Source of the DNA: Ignavibacteriota bacterium
Lineage (GTDB): Bacteria; Bacteroidota; Ignavibacteria; Kapaibacteriales; UBA961
Assembly (NCBI GenBank): GCA_016197185.1
Contig: JACPWH010000080.1
Location: 1 to 41,107 of the forward strand
Direction of reading: 5' to 3'
Length of the DNA: 41,107 nt
The notes under the pieces were generated by a model, which was not told the origin of the DNA, did no database searches, and was given only the letters and a program-made list of their open reading frames with translations. Within the stretch, counting starts at the first letter, position 1, and the number at the start of each line of letters is the position of its first letter. Shown here piece by piece: positions 18,433 to 27,615 of this stretch. A program made the position numbers and the translations under genes.

Positions 18433-19206
18433 ATGAAAAACGTTCCTAAATTATCGCCAAATAGAAAAAATAATTCCAAAGCTGAGAAAGAGATAGGCGT
18501 TCGCATAAACAAATATCTTGCAGATGCGGGCATTTGCTCCCGTCGTGCTGCGGAAGAACTCGTGCGTGAAGGAGCTGTAAAAATCAATAGGGAAGTAGTT
18601 ACCGACCTTGGGCGGCGAGTCCTGACAAGTGATTTTGTAACTGTAAAGGGAGAACCTGTAACAATATACAAGAATTTGATTTATATACTCCTTAACAAAC
18701 CTAAGGATTATATAACGACAACAAGTGATGAAAAAGGTCGGAAAACTGTTATGGATATAGTTAAGAAGCGTGACCGTATTTTTCCTGTTGGGCGGCTCGA
18801 CCGTAATACTACAGGCGCATTACTTCTAACTAATGATGGTGATCTTGCATATCGACTGACCCACCCGAGTTTTGAAGTACCAAGAGTATATAATGTAGTT
18901 TTGGATAAGAAAATTGATCTTGAAGATGCAAAAAAAATAAGTGAAGGTATTGAACTTGAGGATGGAAAGACTTCTCCTTGCGAAGTGTTGGTGCAGCCGA
19001 CTGACCGTAGTCACATCACACTTGAATTACATGAGGGGCGCAACCGTGAAGTAAGGCGAATTTTTGAATCATTGGGCTACGAAGTAAAGCGTCTTGACCG
19101 TAAAAGTTTTGCAACTCTGTCAACACGAGGATTGGCAAGAGGTGAATATCGGCATTTAACCCGTGGTGAAATATTACAACTCAGAATGTCAATCGGCTTG
19201 GAGTAA
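18433..19206 (+). CDS. rRNA pseudouridine synthase, RsuA/RluB family
   Basis: A 257-residue protein. Residues about 23-75 form an S4 RNA-binding domain (RINKYLADAGICSRRAAEEL). The catalytic domain follows, with GRLDRNTTGALLLTNDGDLA; Asp123 in RLD is the catalytic residue of the family. The later block HEGRNREVRRIFESLGYEVK is also conserved. It should isomerise uridine in 16S or 23S rRNA; the target cannot be told from the sequence. A basic N-terminal leader of about 20 residues precedes the S4 domain. It is separated from the GT9 gene by 93 bases. Confidence 0.93.
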   Translation: MKNVPKLSPNRKNNSKAEKEIGVRINKYLADAGICSRRAAEELVREGAVKINREVVTDLGRRVLTSDFVTVKGEPVTIYKNLIYILLNKPKDYITTTSDEKGRKTVMDIVKKRDRIFPVGRLDRNTTGALLLTNDGDLAYRLTHPSFEVPRVYNVVLDKKIDLEDAKKISEGIELEDGKTSPCEVLVQPTDRSHITLELHEGRNREVRRIFESLGYEVKRLDRKSFATLSTRGLARGEYRHLTRGEILQLRMSIGLE

Positions 19207-19445
19207 TAGTTCTATCCGGTAAACGCTGAGACAGAATTAATTAAAAAATGGATTCTAAACATTGATTATGTTGAAATTGACAAGTGTTTAAATAATGGCA
19301 AATAAATTATAACAAGCAAGTTACGTAACACTGAGTTTGCAATTGTCTGATACTCGCCAAATCAAGTATTATTCAAATTTCAATTTATGTTGACCAAGTA
19401 CTTCATTACAGAATTTAAATTTATAGTAAATTTACAGGAACAGAT

Positions 19446-19922
19446 ATGAAATTTTTTTTCGCATTTATTTTCCTCAGTATTGTTGTTACAGCGAATCTCC
19501 ATGCCCAAGATAATCCCCCCAAAGCTAACGCTCCAAGTGAAAACCTGCCGAGTACAAGTGCCCTGCCCAAAGAAATAGTGGGAATGAGTGCTGAGTTTTT
19601 TAAACTGATGATGGTCGGGAATACAGGAGAGGCATTTCAACGATTACTAAAAAATAGCCCTATCGGTGACAAGCCTGAACAAACCAAGCGACTTACTGAT
19701 CAAGCAAAACGTGCTGAGGACATTTACGGACTGATGAAAGGCTTTGAACGTGTGGGGTCAGAATCCGTTGCCGAATCTTATATTCGTTTACGGTATCTTG
19801 CGCTGCATGATAAGTATCCTATGCGATGGATTTTTACATTTTATAGATCACCTACAAAAGGATGGATAACTGTTAATGTAAAATTCGATGATGACTCGGA
19901 ATACTTTTTCTCGAAAGAATAA
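19446..19922 (+). CDS. Small exported protein of unknown function
   Basis: A 158-residue protein with ACAGGAACAG upstream of the ATG and a clear signal peptide (FFAFIFLSIVVTANLHAQ, residues 3-20). A short Pro/Ser-rich linker follows, then an alpha+beta domain (FFKLMMVGNTGEAFQRLLKN to GWITVNVKFDDDSEYFF). The helix-first, strands-last pattern would suit an NTF2-like fold, but this is a guess from pattern alone. A Tat-exported superoxide dismutase follows 70 bases downstream, on the same strand. Confidence 0.8.
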   Translation: MKFFFAFIFLSIVVTANLHAQDNPPKANAPSENLPSTSALPKEIVGMSAEFFKLMMVGNTGEAFQRLLKNSPIGDKPEQTKRLTDQAKRAEDIYGLMKGFERVGSESVAESYIRLRYLALHDKYPMRWIFTFYRSPTKGWITVNVKFDDDSEYFFSKE

Positions 19923-19992
19923 ACAGATAAAGGATTCTTAAAAATAGTATCCCGGTAATTTAATAATTTTTTAATTAGTTAGGAGAATTACT

Positions 19993-20715
19993 ATGAATTC
20001 GAACAGACGCTCGTTTCTGGGTACGGCAGGAATTGCTACGGCTGTTTTTGCTGCTTCATCACTAAATGCCCAAGCTGTACCACCTGAAGATAAACAATCC
20101 GCAGGAAATCTTACCAAACACGAACTTCCCAATTTGCCATATAGCTATAAAGCTTTAGAGCCGCATATCGATGCGCAAACGATGGAAATTCACTATACGA
20201 AACATCATAAAGCATATATAGACGGGTTAAATAAAGCGGAGGCAGAACTTGCAAAAGCGAGAGGAGCCGGAGATTTTTCGATGATTCAACATTGGTCGAA
20301 GCAAGCTGCATTTCATGGTGGCGGGCATTTCCTTCATTCCCTGTTTTGGAGAATTATGGCACCCGCAGGAAAAGGAGGCGGAGGTGAACCCCAAGGAAAA
20401 CTGGCGGCTAAAATCAAAGAAGATTTCGGGAGTTTTGATGCCTTCAAAAAACAATTCAGTGCTGCTGCCGGAGCTGTGGAAGGAAGCGGATGGGGATTAC
20501 TTCATTATAGGGCTTCCGATAAGCGGCTTATAATAGGACAGGCGGAAAATCAACATAAACTGTCATCATGGGGAGCAACGCCCATTTTGGGGATTGATGT
20601 ATGGGAACATGCTTATTACCTGAAATATCAAAACAAGAGAGCAGATTATATTACTGCTTGGTGGAATGTGGTGAACTGGGGTGAAGTAGGGAAGAATCTT
20701 GAGGGGATGATGTAG
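19993..20715 (+). CDS. Tat-exported Mn/Fe superoxide dismutase
   Basis: A 240-residue protein with AGGAG before the ATG. Residues 1-28 form a Tat-type leader (NRRSFLGTAGIATAVFAA) ending near LNAQA. The SOD domain starts at about residue 40. Expected metal ligands are His67, His115, Asp202 and His206 (DVWEHAYYLKYQNKRADYI). Tyr75 and His71 match second-sphere residues. GGGH at 109-112 and Gln187 in AENQH fit the Mn-type or cambialistic arrangement rather than classical FeSOD. It converts superoxide to peroxide and oxygen, here probably in the periplasm after folding with metal in the cytoplasm. Most Mn/Fe SODs are cytoplasmic, so the leader is notable. Confidence 0.95.
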   Translation: MNSNRRSFLGTAGIATAVFAASSLNAQAVPPEDKQSAGNLTKHELPNLPYSYKALEPHIDAQTMEIHYTKHHKAYIDGLNKAEAELAKARGAGDFSMIQHWSKQAAFHGGGHFLHSLFWRIMAPAGKGGGGEPQGKLAAKIKEDFGSFDAFKKQFSAAAGAVEGSGWGLLHYRASDKRLIIGQAENQHKLSSWGATPILGIDVWEHAYYLKYQNKRADYITAWWNVVNWGEVGKNLEGMM

Positions 20716-20792
20716 TGGGTGGATTGTCAAGTTTATTAAATAGTTTTGAGCAAAAGATATTAAATATTTGTTTTTAATTTCATATATATAAA

Positions 20793-22009
20793 ATGTCATC
20801 TCCCCAATTCAAACGTGATTTAAAACTTCTCGATGCCACGATGATCGTTGTCGGCTCGATGATAGGCAGCGGTATATTCATTGTTAGTGCCGATATTGCC
20901 CGTAGTGTGGGCGGTGGCGGTATGCTGCTGCTTGTATGGGCTATTACCGGTTTGGTGACGCTCATTGCAGCTCTTAGCTATGGTGAGCTTGCCGGAATGA
21001 TGCCCAAGGCCGGTGGCCAGTATGTCTATCTCCGTGAAGCATATAATCCGTTTGTAGGTTTCCTTTATGGCTGGACACTTTTTACGGTTATTCAGACGGG
21101 TACAATTGCTGCAGTCGGCGTAGCTTTCGCAAAATATACAGGTGTGCTTATGCCAGTTTTCAGCGAGAAGAATATTGTGCTCCATCTCGGTAGTATTCCT
21201 GTCTCTGCTGCGCAGATCCTATCAATTGTAAGTATAGCATTCCTGACTTGGCTGAATATTCGGGGAGTTCGCGCCGGGAAAATCGTTCAGAATCTCTTTA
21301 CATCTACTAAAATAATTGCTCTTATCGGGCTGATTATCCTTGGAATAATCATTGGAAAAAATGCCGTTGCCATGGGTGCGAATTTCGATCATTTCTGGGC
21401 AGTGGACTTGAATAAGTGGGACAGTCTATCAAAATGGAACAGTTTGATTCCAACCGAAACTCCATATTCACTGGCAATTATTGCAGCAATCGGAACTGCA
21501 ATGGTCGGGTCGCTTTTTTCGAGTGATGCTTGGAATAATATTACCTTTACCGCAGGAGAAGTGGTCAACCCAAAACGAACGATTCCGTTAAGTCTGGCAT
21601 TAGGGACGGGGATTGTAACATTACTCTATATTCTTGCAAACGTTTCAAAAGAGCAGGAGAATTAAACAGCAACGGAGTTCCGGCAGTTGCATTGGTTGTT
21701 CAAGGAGTTTGGGCATGTGCTCTTTGCCTTTCGGGGAAATACGGGGATTTGCTTGATTATGTTGTAACAGCCGTACTGATTTTCTATATATTGACTATCG
21801 GCGGGATATTTATCTTACGGCGCAAACAACCGGATGCAGAGCGTCCGTACAAAGCATTCGGGTATCCTGTACTTCCGGCTTTGTATATGATCATTGCAGC
21901 AGCAATAATCTTGGATTTGTTATTATTGAAAAGTGATACCACACTGTGGGGAGTGGCAATCATTCTTACAGGAATACCAGTGTATTTTTTATGGAAACGA
22001 AAGATATAA
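20793..22009 (+). pseudogene. Amino acid permease (APC family) with internal deletion and frameshift
   Basis: The 5' part (20793-21665) encodes about 284 residues of an APC transporter, including MIVVGSMIGSGIFIVSADIA and AGGQYVYLREAYNPFVGFLY. The match stops at LYILANV near 21644. The 3' part (21644-22009) continues in another frame with FKRAGELNSNGVPAVALVV and ends RPYKAFGYPVLPALYMI...YFLWKRKI. Family members have about 65-80 further residues between these two pieces, covering one or two membrane helices. The two halves therefore look joined by an out-of-frame deletion, leaving TAA at 21663. A functional transporter is unlikely unless this is an assembly error. Confidence 0.8.
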
Positions 22010-22071
22010 AAATGTATGGATTAAACTTTGTCTATCTATTCTAAAACTTTACTTAAAATTCAAGTATATTT

Positions 22072-23379
22072 ATGAAAAATATCGTACTCCTTGTATTGCT
22101 AACTATAATCATATATGGTAATGTTTTTGGTCAATGGGTTGATGGGGGTAGAGCCCAAGATGAGCCTTTAAATGGCAATGGCGGAATACTTGTGTACAAT
22201 GGAAATATCTATTTTTGGAATGGTCAGAACCATTTCCAAATATCTACAGACAATGGGTCAACATGGACTGATCCCAAAGATTCAATTGGTGGTGCTAATC
22301 CTCATGTAAAGAAAATAGTTGCTGCACAGAACAGACTTTATGCAAATTTGAACTTCGGCACCGGAAACGGTACTCCTATTTATTCTGAAGATAATGGAAT
22401 CAGTTGGACTGCCGATACTCTTGGAGCACCGGGACATGCTCTTGGATGGGGTGGAATGCCTGCTGTTTCCGATATTTATACTTGGGGACATTGGCTGTAT
22501 GTAAAGTGGGACCAACCGGTTCCATATTCCATTAAATCATTTGGTTCGCCATATCTTTTTGATACGGTTATGAATAACGGGGCAAATCAACCTTCTTCTG
22601 TTATTGCCAAAGGCGATACATTATTTGCTGCAGGAACAAAGATATATTATACAACAGATGGCGGTGCTTCATGGGTATTTCCCGCAAATATTGGCTTTTC
22701 AGGATATGGTGGAAAGCTGTTTGTAGAGGGAAGCCGACTCTATATGATTGCCTATAGAGCGTTTGCGAAACCAGCATATCTATACTATAGTGATGATAAT
22801 GCAGAAAATTGGACAGAGGTGGATATCACTTCCTTAACTACAAAGAAAGACATCGCAGGTAATTTGTTGTTCCCCTCTACCTACTTTATCAAAGGGCAGA
22901 AAATTTGGTTTGCTGCCGGTTTCGACCATTTTAATTCTGCACCAAATATATTCAAATCAAACGACTTTGGTAAAACATGGGCATCGGATACTGTGGGATT
23001 ACCTTCAAGTTATGTTAACGGAGCAACAGGTTTTGTTTACACAGATGATGGCTATCTTTGGGTAGTGCCATCCTATAATAATATATTCAAGCAAAAGATT
23101 TCCGGTTCGACCGATATTGCTGTCACCACGTTTGAAAAAGGAAAAATTCGAGTTGTACCAAACCCTAGTAATAATCATTTTACCGTATCTTTACCCGATG
23201 GTACTATTGAGTCATTTGAGCTTCGAGATATACTTGGAAGAGTGGTGGTTTTAGGTAAAGATTTGTTTGGTTTGAATTTTTATGACATCAATGTGACAGG
23301 TGTTGCAGCTGGTTCATATCGACTTTTTCTAAAAAATAAGGCAGATGAATTTCAAAGTGTTTCTGTAGTCATTGAGTAG
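22072..23379 (+). CDS. Secreted Asp-box propeller with T9SS sorting domain
   Basis: A 435-residue protein with signal peptide (residues 1-21, LLVLLTIIIYGNVFG). Five Asp-box-like motifs are visible in order: STDNGSTW, SEDNGISW, TTDGGASW, SDDNAENW and SNDFGKTW. These give a sialidase/VPS10-type propeller of about 340 residues. The last 75 residues (VVPNPSNNHFTVSLPDG to FQSVSVVIE) are a T9SS type A sorting domain. Surface placement is expected. The binding target or activity is unknown. It starts 62 bases after the broken permease and differs from the propeller at 3983 in having shorter, more regular blades. Confidence 0.85.
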   Translation: MKNIVLLVLLTIIIYGNVFGQWVDGGRAQDEPLNGNGGILVYNGNIYFWNGQNHFQISTDNGSTWTDPKDSIGGANPHVKKIVAAQNRLYANLNFGTGNGTPIYSEDNGISWTADTLGAPGHALGWGGMPAVSDIYTWGHWLYVKWDQPVPYSIKSFGSPYLFDTVMNNGANQPSSVIAKGDTLFAAGTKIYYTTDGGASWVFPANIGFSGYGGKLFVEGSRLYMIAYRAFAKPAYLYYSDDNAENWTEVDITSLTTKKDIAGNLLFPSTYFIKGQKIWFAAGFDHFNSAPNIFKSNDFGKTWASDTVGLPSSYVNGATGFVYTDDGYLWVVPSYNNIFKQKISGSTDIAVTTFEKGKIRVVPNPSNNHFTVSLPDGTIESFELRDILGRVVVLGKDLFGLNFYDINVTGVAAGSYRLFLKNKADEFQSVSVVIE

Positions 23380-23715
23380 TAGTGATTTACTATAGAATGA
23401 GATGCATTGAATAAGAATTTCGAGGAGAAGAAATTATTCTTCAGGAAATACCCGATACTAAACAATAATTTGTTTGTTAATACTCTGTATCTTTTTTATA
23501 GCGAAATTGATGAAATGAAAAATGTGATTTCGATTATCTAATAAAAGGTTTTATTTCTCAAAATCATTGTCGATAAGAAACCTTAAACAATGATCTTGGT
23601 GCTGAATATTTGATACTAAATATTGTCAATTAAAGAAGGTTACTAACAAGTTTTTACGTAATTTAGCATCCAAATGCAATCTTCAATACTCTTATTTCTT
23701 CAAAAAGGTATTTCT
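23380..23715. other. 336-base gap with interleaved complementary arms
   Basis: No convincing gene is seen. A TTG-initiated 44-codon frame (23407-23541) exists but has no start support. Two complementary pairs are interleaved: AAGGTTT 23545 with AAACCTT 23578, and ATCATTGT 23563 with ACAATGAT 23587. Confidence 0.5.
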
Positions 23716-25869
23716 ATGATAAAATTTTTTACTTCTTTGCTCTTTATTTTCATGATTGCAAGTCTAAGTATTCATGCCCAGCAGCCAAAAGACTTTGCAG
23801 TGATGTTGAATGTATCAACACAAAAAGCTCCTACTCACAAAATTGTTATAGGGTGGGCAAAAGATAATTTTGCTAAACAGTACTCGATATTTCGCCGTTT
23901 AGCCGGGACTACAAATTGGGGCAATTCTATTGCTGATCTTGATTCAACAGCCATAAAATACGCCGATACTGCCATCGAAATTGGCAAGCAGTATGAGTAT
24001 CAAGTATTTAAAAGAGCAGTTCAAAACGACACAACTATATACCTTGGATCAGGCTATATAGTTTCAGGAATAGAAGTACCTCCTCCCTCCTTTAGAGGGA
24101 AAGTATTGTTACTTATCGATAGCACAATCGTTAGTCCTTTGAGTAATGAAATCAATCGCTTAGAAGCAGATTTACAAGCAGAGGCATGGGTAGTTGTTCG
24201 CAGATATGTCTCTCGCACTGAAGCATTCGACGGGAAAGCTGTGAAAGCTGTGAAGAATGTAATTCTACAGGAATATAATAATGATAAGAAAAACCTTAAA
24301 TCTATCCTAATACTCGGGCGTGTAGCAGTTCCATATTCGGGGAATCTAAATCCTGACGGGCATCCTGATCACTTGGGGGCATGGCCTGCAGACTGCTATT
24401 ATGGAGATATTGACGGTGATCTTGCAGGTAAATGGACAGATAATATTCTTAACAGTACATCTGCAGGGAGAGAGCAAAATAAAAATATTCCCGGAGACGG
24501 TAAATTTGATCAAACTGATTTTGGAAATAAGCTCGTAGCCGATATAAAAATAGAATTACAAGTAGGAAGGGTAGATTTCTATGATATGCCTGCTTTTAGA
24601 GACACATCTCGCCATAAAACATTGTTTGCTTCAGAACTTGAACTGCTCAAACGGTATCTCGATAAAAATCATGGATATCGCTCAGGAATGATGAATGTTA
24701 AGACAAAAGGGTGGATTGCAGATAACTTCGGATCGTATGGCGGTGATATGTTCTCAAATTCAGGTTGGAGAAATTTTTCGGCGTTACTTGGTGATACAAA
24801 TGTAAAAGCCGGCGATTATTTTACCGGTGTGGCAGATACGAATGTATTATGGGCGTATGGCTGCGGTGGAGGATATTATAACAGTTGCGGAGGTGTCGGT
24901 GTAACTGATGACTTTGTTAAGAAACCCGTAAATGCTGTATTTACTATGTTGTTTGGCAGCTATTTCGGTGATTGGGATTCACAAAATAATATCATGCGTG
25001 CTGTACTTGCATCCAATGGTTCGGCACTTACATGTACATGGGCAGGCAGACCTCAGTGGTACTATCAACACATGGGTATGGGCGAGACCATCGGCTATTC
25101 TACAGTTATCACTCAGAATAATTATATTGATTATGTGTATCGAGTAATGTATAATGCACAATACCCAAATGGAATTATCATTCTTCCGTATGGAACAAGA
25201 TGGGTACACAATGCTCTTATGGGAGACCCTACATTACGTATGAACGTAAATCAAGGTGCAGTTCCTAAACCTAAAAGCGTTGTTCAAAAAGTTGCCACGG
25301 GGCAATTCGGTACTCATGTTGTATTGCAATGCGATTTTGACGAAAAAGATGCTAATGATGTTGACGGCTTTTTTGTTTACCGTGCAGATTCCTCGACTGC
25401 AACGTATAAGCTGCTTAACACGTCAATTACAAACGGTAAAACATTTATCGATAATAATGTAACTGACCAAAAGTCGTATTCATATTTTGTTCGTGCTGGG
25501 GCACTCAGGCAATCTGCCACAGGCAGTTATTACGACTTGAGCGACAGTGTGGGTCTTACGGTTACTGCAGTGGGTGTAGATGAGGAGAATACTGCAATAA
25601 CCGGCTTAGAGTGTTCACCTGTTCCAGCGGTTCGTTATTCTGATATTCATTTTACAATGGAACAAGCAGGTGAAGCAAGTTTGGAAATCACCGATCTTTC
25701 AGGTAACAAAATCAAATCGCTTGAAAAAGATGATTATCCAAGAGGTGAGCAAACTGTTCGTTGGGATTTGACAGATTCAAGAGGAAACCATGTTAGTGCA
25801 GGTGTATATTTGCTCACCCTTACACAAAATAAACAGTCAAAAACTGTAAAAATAGTTGTAGCAAGCTAA
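23716..25869 (+). CDS. Gingipain-like (C25) T9SS cargo with altered catalytic positions
   Basis: A 717-residue protein from ATG 23716 (AAAAAGG upstream; signal peptide FFTSLLFIFMIASLSIHA). Residues about 30-110 resemble a fibronectin III domain. A caspase-like C25 domain follows: GKVLLLIDSTIV, SILILGRVAVPYSG, ADCYYGDIDGD and VGRVDF, ending with the diagnostic ALMGDPTLRMNV. At the places where gingipains carry GHGS and a C..GDF-type motif, this protein has GCGG (Cys383) and FGSYFGDWD (Ser415), 32 residues apart. Another fibronectin-like domain and a FlgD-like/T9SS sorting domain (LSGNKIKSLEKDDYPRGEQT) finish the chain. It may be a non-peptidase relative or use different residues. The next gene starts on the base after its stop. 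Confidence 0.8.
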   Translation: MIKFFTSLLFIFMIASLSIHAQQPKDFAVMLNVSTQKAPTHKIVIGWAKDNFAKQYSIFRRLAGTTNWGNSIADLDSTAIKYADTAIEIGKQYEYQVFKRAVQNDTTIYLGSGYIVSGIEVPPPSFRGKVLLLIDSTIVSPLSNEINRLEADLQAEAWVVVRRYVSRTEAFDGKAVKAVKNVILQEYNNDKKNLKSILILGRVAVPYSGNLNPDGHPDHLGAWPADCYYGDIDGDLAGKWTDNILNSTSAGREQNKNIPGDGKFDQTDFGNKLVADIKIELQVGRVDFYDMPAFRDTSRHKTLFASELELLKRYLDKNHGYRSGMMNVKTKGWIADNFGSYGGDMFSNSGWRNFSALLGDTNVKAGDYFTGVADTNVLWAYGCGGGYYNSCGGVGVTDDFVKKPVNAVFTMLFGSYFGDWDSQNNIMRAVLASNGSALTCTWAGRPQWYYQHMGMGETIGYSTVITQNNYIDYVYRVMYNAQYPNGIIILPYGTRWVHNALMGDPTLRMNVNQGAVPKPKSVVQKVATGQFGTHVVLQCDFDEKDANDVDGFFVYRADSSTATYKLLNTSITNGKTFIDNNVTDQKSYSYFVRAGALRQSATGSYYDLSDSVGLTVTAVGVDEENTAITGLECSPVPAVRYSDIHFTMEQAGEASLEITDLSGNKIKSLEKDDYPRGEQTVRWDLTDSRGNHVSAGVYLLTLTQNKQSKTVKIVVAS

Positions 25870-26769
25870 ATGAAGTCGAAAGATATACAGAATTTTCAAA
25901 ATACAGTATTAGATTGGTACAAGCATAACAAACGGGAGTTTCTCTGGCGTAGGGAAACTCCCGAGCCGTTTCTGACGCTTGTGTCGGAAGTGATGCTCCA
26001 GCAAACCCAAACATCGAGAGTAGCTGAGAAATTGCCGGTGTTTTTTGAGCAATTCCCAACTATTTTCGCCTTAGCTGAGGCAAGTAATGCAGATATTATT
26101 CGCGCATGGAAAGGGATGGGGTATAATAACCGTGCTTTGCGTCTGCGTGATGCTGCAAGACTCATTGGTGAAAGATACAATGGGCAGATTCCCCAATCAT
26201 TAGATGAACTGCTTGCCTTACCAGGAATAGGACGTTATACTGCAACTGCCCTCATGTCGTTCAGTTTCAAAATTGATATTGCAGTAGTTGATGTAAATAT
26301 CCGTCGTGTCTATTCGCGTATTTTTTTCAAAATGGAAACAACGGCTTCTGTTGCACCTGAAAAAGAAATAAATGAAATAGCGGACATGATATATCCTAAA
26401 AATCAGTCATCTGAATGGCATCAAGCCATAATGGATATTGGCGCGTTATATTGCACAGCCCGTCAGCCCGAATGCAAAAAATGTCCTTTACAAATTTTTT
26501 GCATTTCAGCCGGAGCAATGATTGAATATACATCCCCCAAACGTGCTGAACCATCTTATAACGGAATTCCTCGCAGAATTTGGCGGGGGCGGACTGTAGA
26601 GTTACTGCGAAGTGCATCTATCCTCACATCTGAAAGCATTAACCATTTTCTTTTTGGTGAATTTGCCACTCAAGATGACCATAAATGGATACGACAAGTT
26701 CTTCTTACTTTGGAGAAAGACGGGATAATTCTCCAAAATGAAAATGTGGTTCAACTTCGCGAGAATTGA
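25870..26769 (+). CDS. mutY: A/G-specific adenine glycosylase (MutY family)
   Basis: A 299-residue HhH-GPD DNA glycosylase. Residue Glu40 (SEVMLQQTQTSRV) and Asp141 (VVDVNIRRVYSR) are the expected catalytic pair. The helix-hairpin-helix is LPGIGRYTATAL. The 4Fe-4S cluster ligands are C195-X6-C202-X2-C205-X5-C211. MutY removes adenine opposite 8-oxoguanine. The usual C-terminal NUDIX-like domain that reads 8-oxoG is missing. Instead about 70 residues resemble a small winged-helix-like tail (RTVELLRSASILTSESINHF ... EKDGIILQNENVV). The ATG follows the previous stop directly, so it may be read from the upstream transcript. Confidence 0.88.
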   Translation: MKSKDIQNFQNTVLDWYKHNKREFLWRRETPEPFLTLVSEVMLQQTQTSRVAEKLPVFFEQFPTIFALAEASNADIIRAWKGMGYNNRALRLRDAARLIGERYNGQIPQSLDELLALPGIGRYTATALMSFSFKIDIAVVDVNIRRVYSRIFFKMETTASVAPEKEINEIADMIYPKNQSSEWHQAIMDIGALYCTARQPECKKCPLQIFCISAGAMIEYTSPKRAEPSYNGIPRRIWRGRTVELLRSASILTSESINHFLFGEFATQDDHKWIRQVLLTLEKDGIILQNENVVQLREN

Positions 26770-26813
26770 CTAAGCTGTCATGTTAAATTGGGTTAAATCT
26801 TTTCTTTGTTATC

Positions 26814-26873
26814 CGTTTTTTGCGTAAATTGCATTCAGGGCGGTGATAGGACAGCCCTTACCCACAAAAAACG
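26814..26873 (+). other. Nested inverted repeats before the next gene
   Basis: CGTTTTTTG (26814-26822) pairs with CAAAAAACG (26865-26873). Inside, AGGGC (26837-26841) pairs with GCCCT (26854-26858). It lies 55-196 bases after mutY and about 90 bases before the next start. It could be a terminator-like or leader structure. Confidence 0.4.
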
Positions 26874-26965
26874 ACGTTATCCTTCATTCTCTCAAAGTCT
26901 ATATAAATTATTGATTTAATAGTTTCGCTGCTAAAGTGGGTTTTGCGGCACAAGGAGAAATTATT

Positions 26966-27505
26966 ATGTCTAATAACAGACATCGCCTCTATGAAGGGAA
27001 AGTGAAAGCGTCACTTCTTCTCAAAAATCTTCGTTCGGGTGAGCATGAAATTGCTCTCTTATCAGCAAAAAGGTTTCATATCCTCCCACAGTTTTCCACT
27101 CTCAATCCTTCGGAGATTATTTCACAAGGTAAAGCTATGCGTTTAAAGCATGCCCTTGCTGTAATTGCTCTCGAAAACGGAGAGCCTGATTGGACTTCAT
27201 TCAAGCGGAAAATTACAGAGGAAGATTGCCTCTATCCTCAAACGTGGAGTGCTCATTTCAACACATGGTATGTTAACTATGACGAAGCAAAGGATCATCT
27301 TGGTAAAACAGGCGGATATTTGCTAAGTTACCGCCGGCACTACTTTATTTGTGAGGTTGGGTATATTCAAGCACTCGGACTAAGTCAATTTGAAGACGAA
27401 TGGGAGCGTATCGGGTATGATTGGGTGCATCCCGCTGATAAAGAAGCATGGAAACGGTTGTTCCATGAAGCTGAGAAACAGTATTTGGCGAGAATGCCGA
27501 AATGA
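26966..27505 (+). CDS. Conserved-looking cytoplasmic protein of unknown function
   Basis: A 179-residue protein from ATG 26966, supported by AAGGAG eight bases upstream; the frame is open further to 26936. It has no signal peptide or membrane segment. The stretch RLKHALAVIALENGEPDWTS (then FKRKI) resembles a short helical module seen in several Bacteroidota proteins, where it often precedes an unrelated domain. The rest is rich in Trp and Tyr (WSAHFNTWYVNYDEAKDHLG; DEWERIGYDWVHP) and may be one compact domain. I do not recognise a family with known function. A strong hairpin follows and separates it from the convergent carboxyltransferase gene. Confidence 0.75.
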   Translation: MSNNRHRLYEGKVKASLLLKNLRSGEHEIALLSAKRFHILPQFSTLNPSEIISQGKAMRLKHALAVIALENGEPDWTSFKRKITEEDCLYPQTWSAHFNTWYVNYDEAKDHLGKTGGYLLSYRRHYFICEVGYIQALGLSQFEDEWERIGYDWVHPADKEAWKRLFHEAEKQYLARMPK

Positions 27506-27514
27506 GATAAAATG

Positions 27515-27553
27515 AAACCGGCGTAAAGGAAATTAAATCCATTACGCCGGTTT
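27515..27553. terminator. Bidirectional terminator between convergent genes
   Basis: A perfect 12-base stem (AAACCGGCGTAA / TTACGCCGGTTT) with a 15-base loop lies between genes ending at 27505 (+) and 27616 (-). T-runs are short, so strength is uncertain. Confidence 0.75.
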
Positions 27554-27615
27554 ATTAAAGATTTTTGAGTACTATTCTTTTATCTGATGTCATCATATTA
27601 TTCATAACATCTCGC

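Noticed and set aside
20820-21185. 121-codon minus-strand frame in the permease
   Set aside because: Shadow of the APC transporter frame, which has clear family motifs.
23407-23541. 44-codon frame between two secreted-protein genes
   Set aside because: Starts only at TTG, has no ribosome-binding site and no recognisable similarity.
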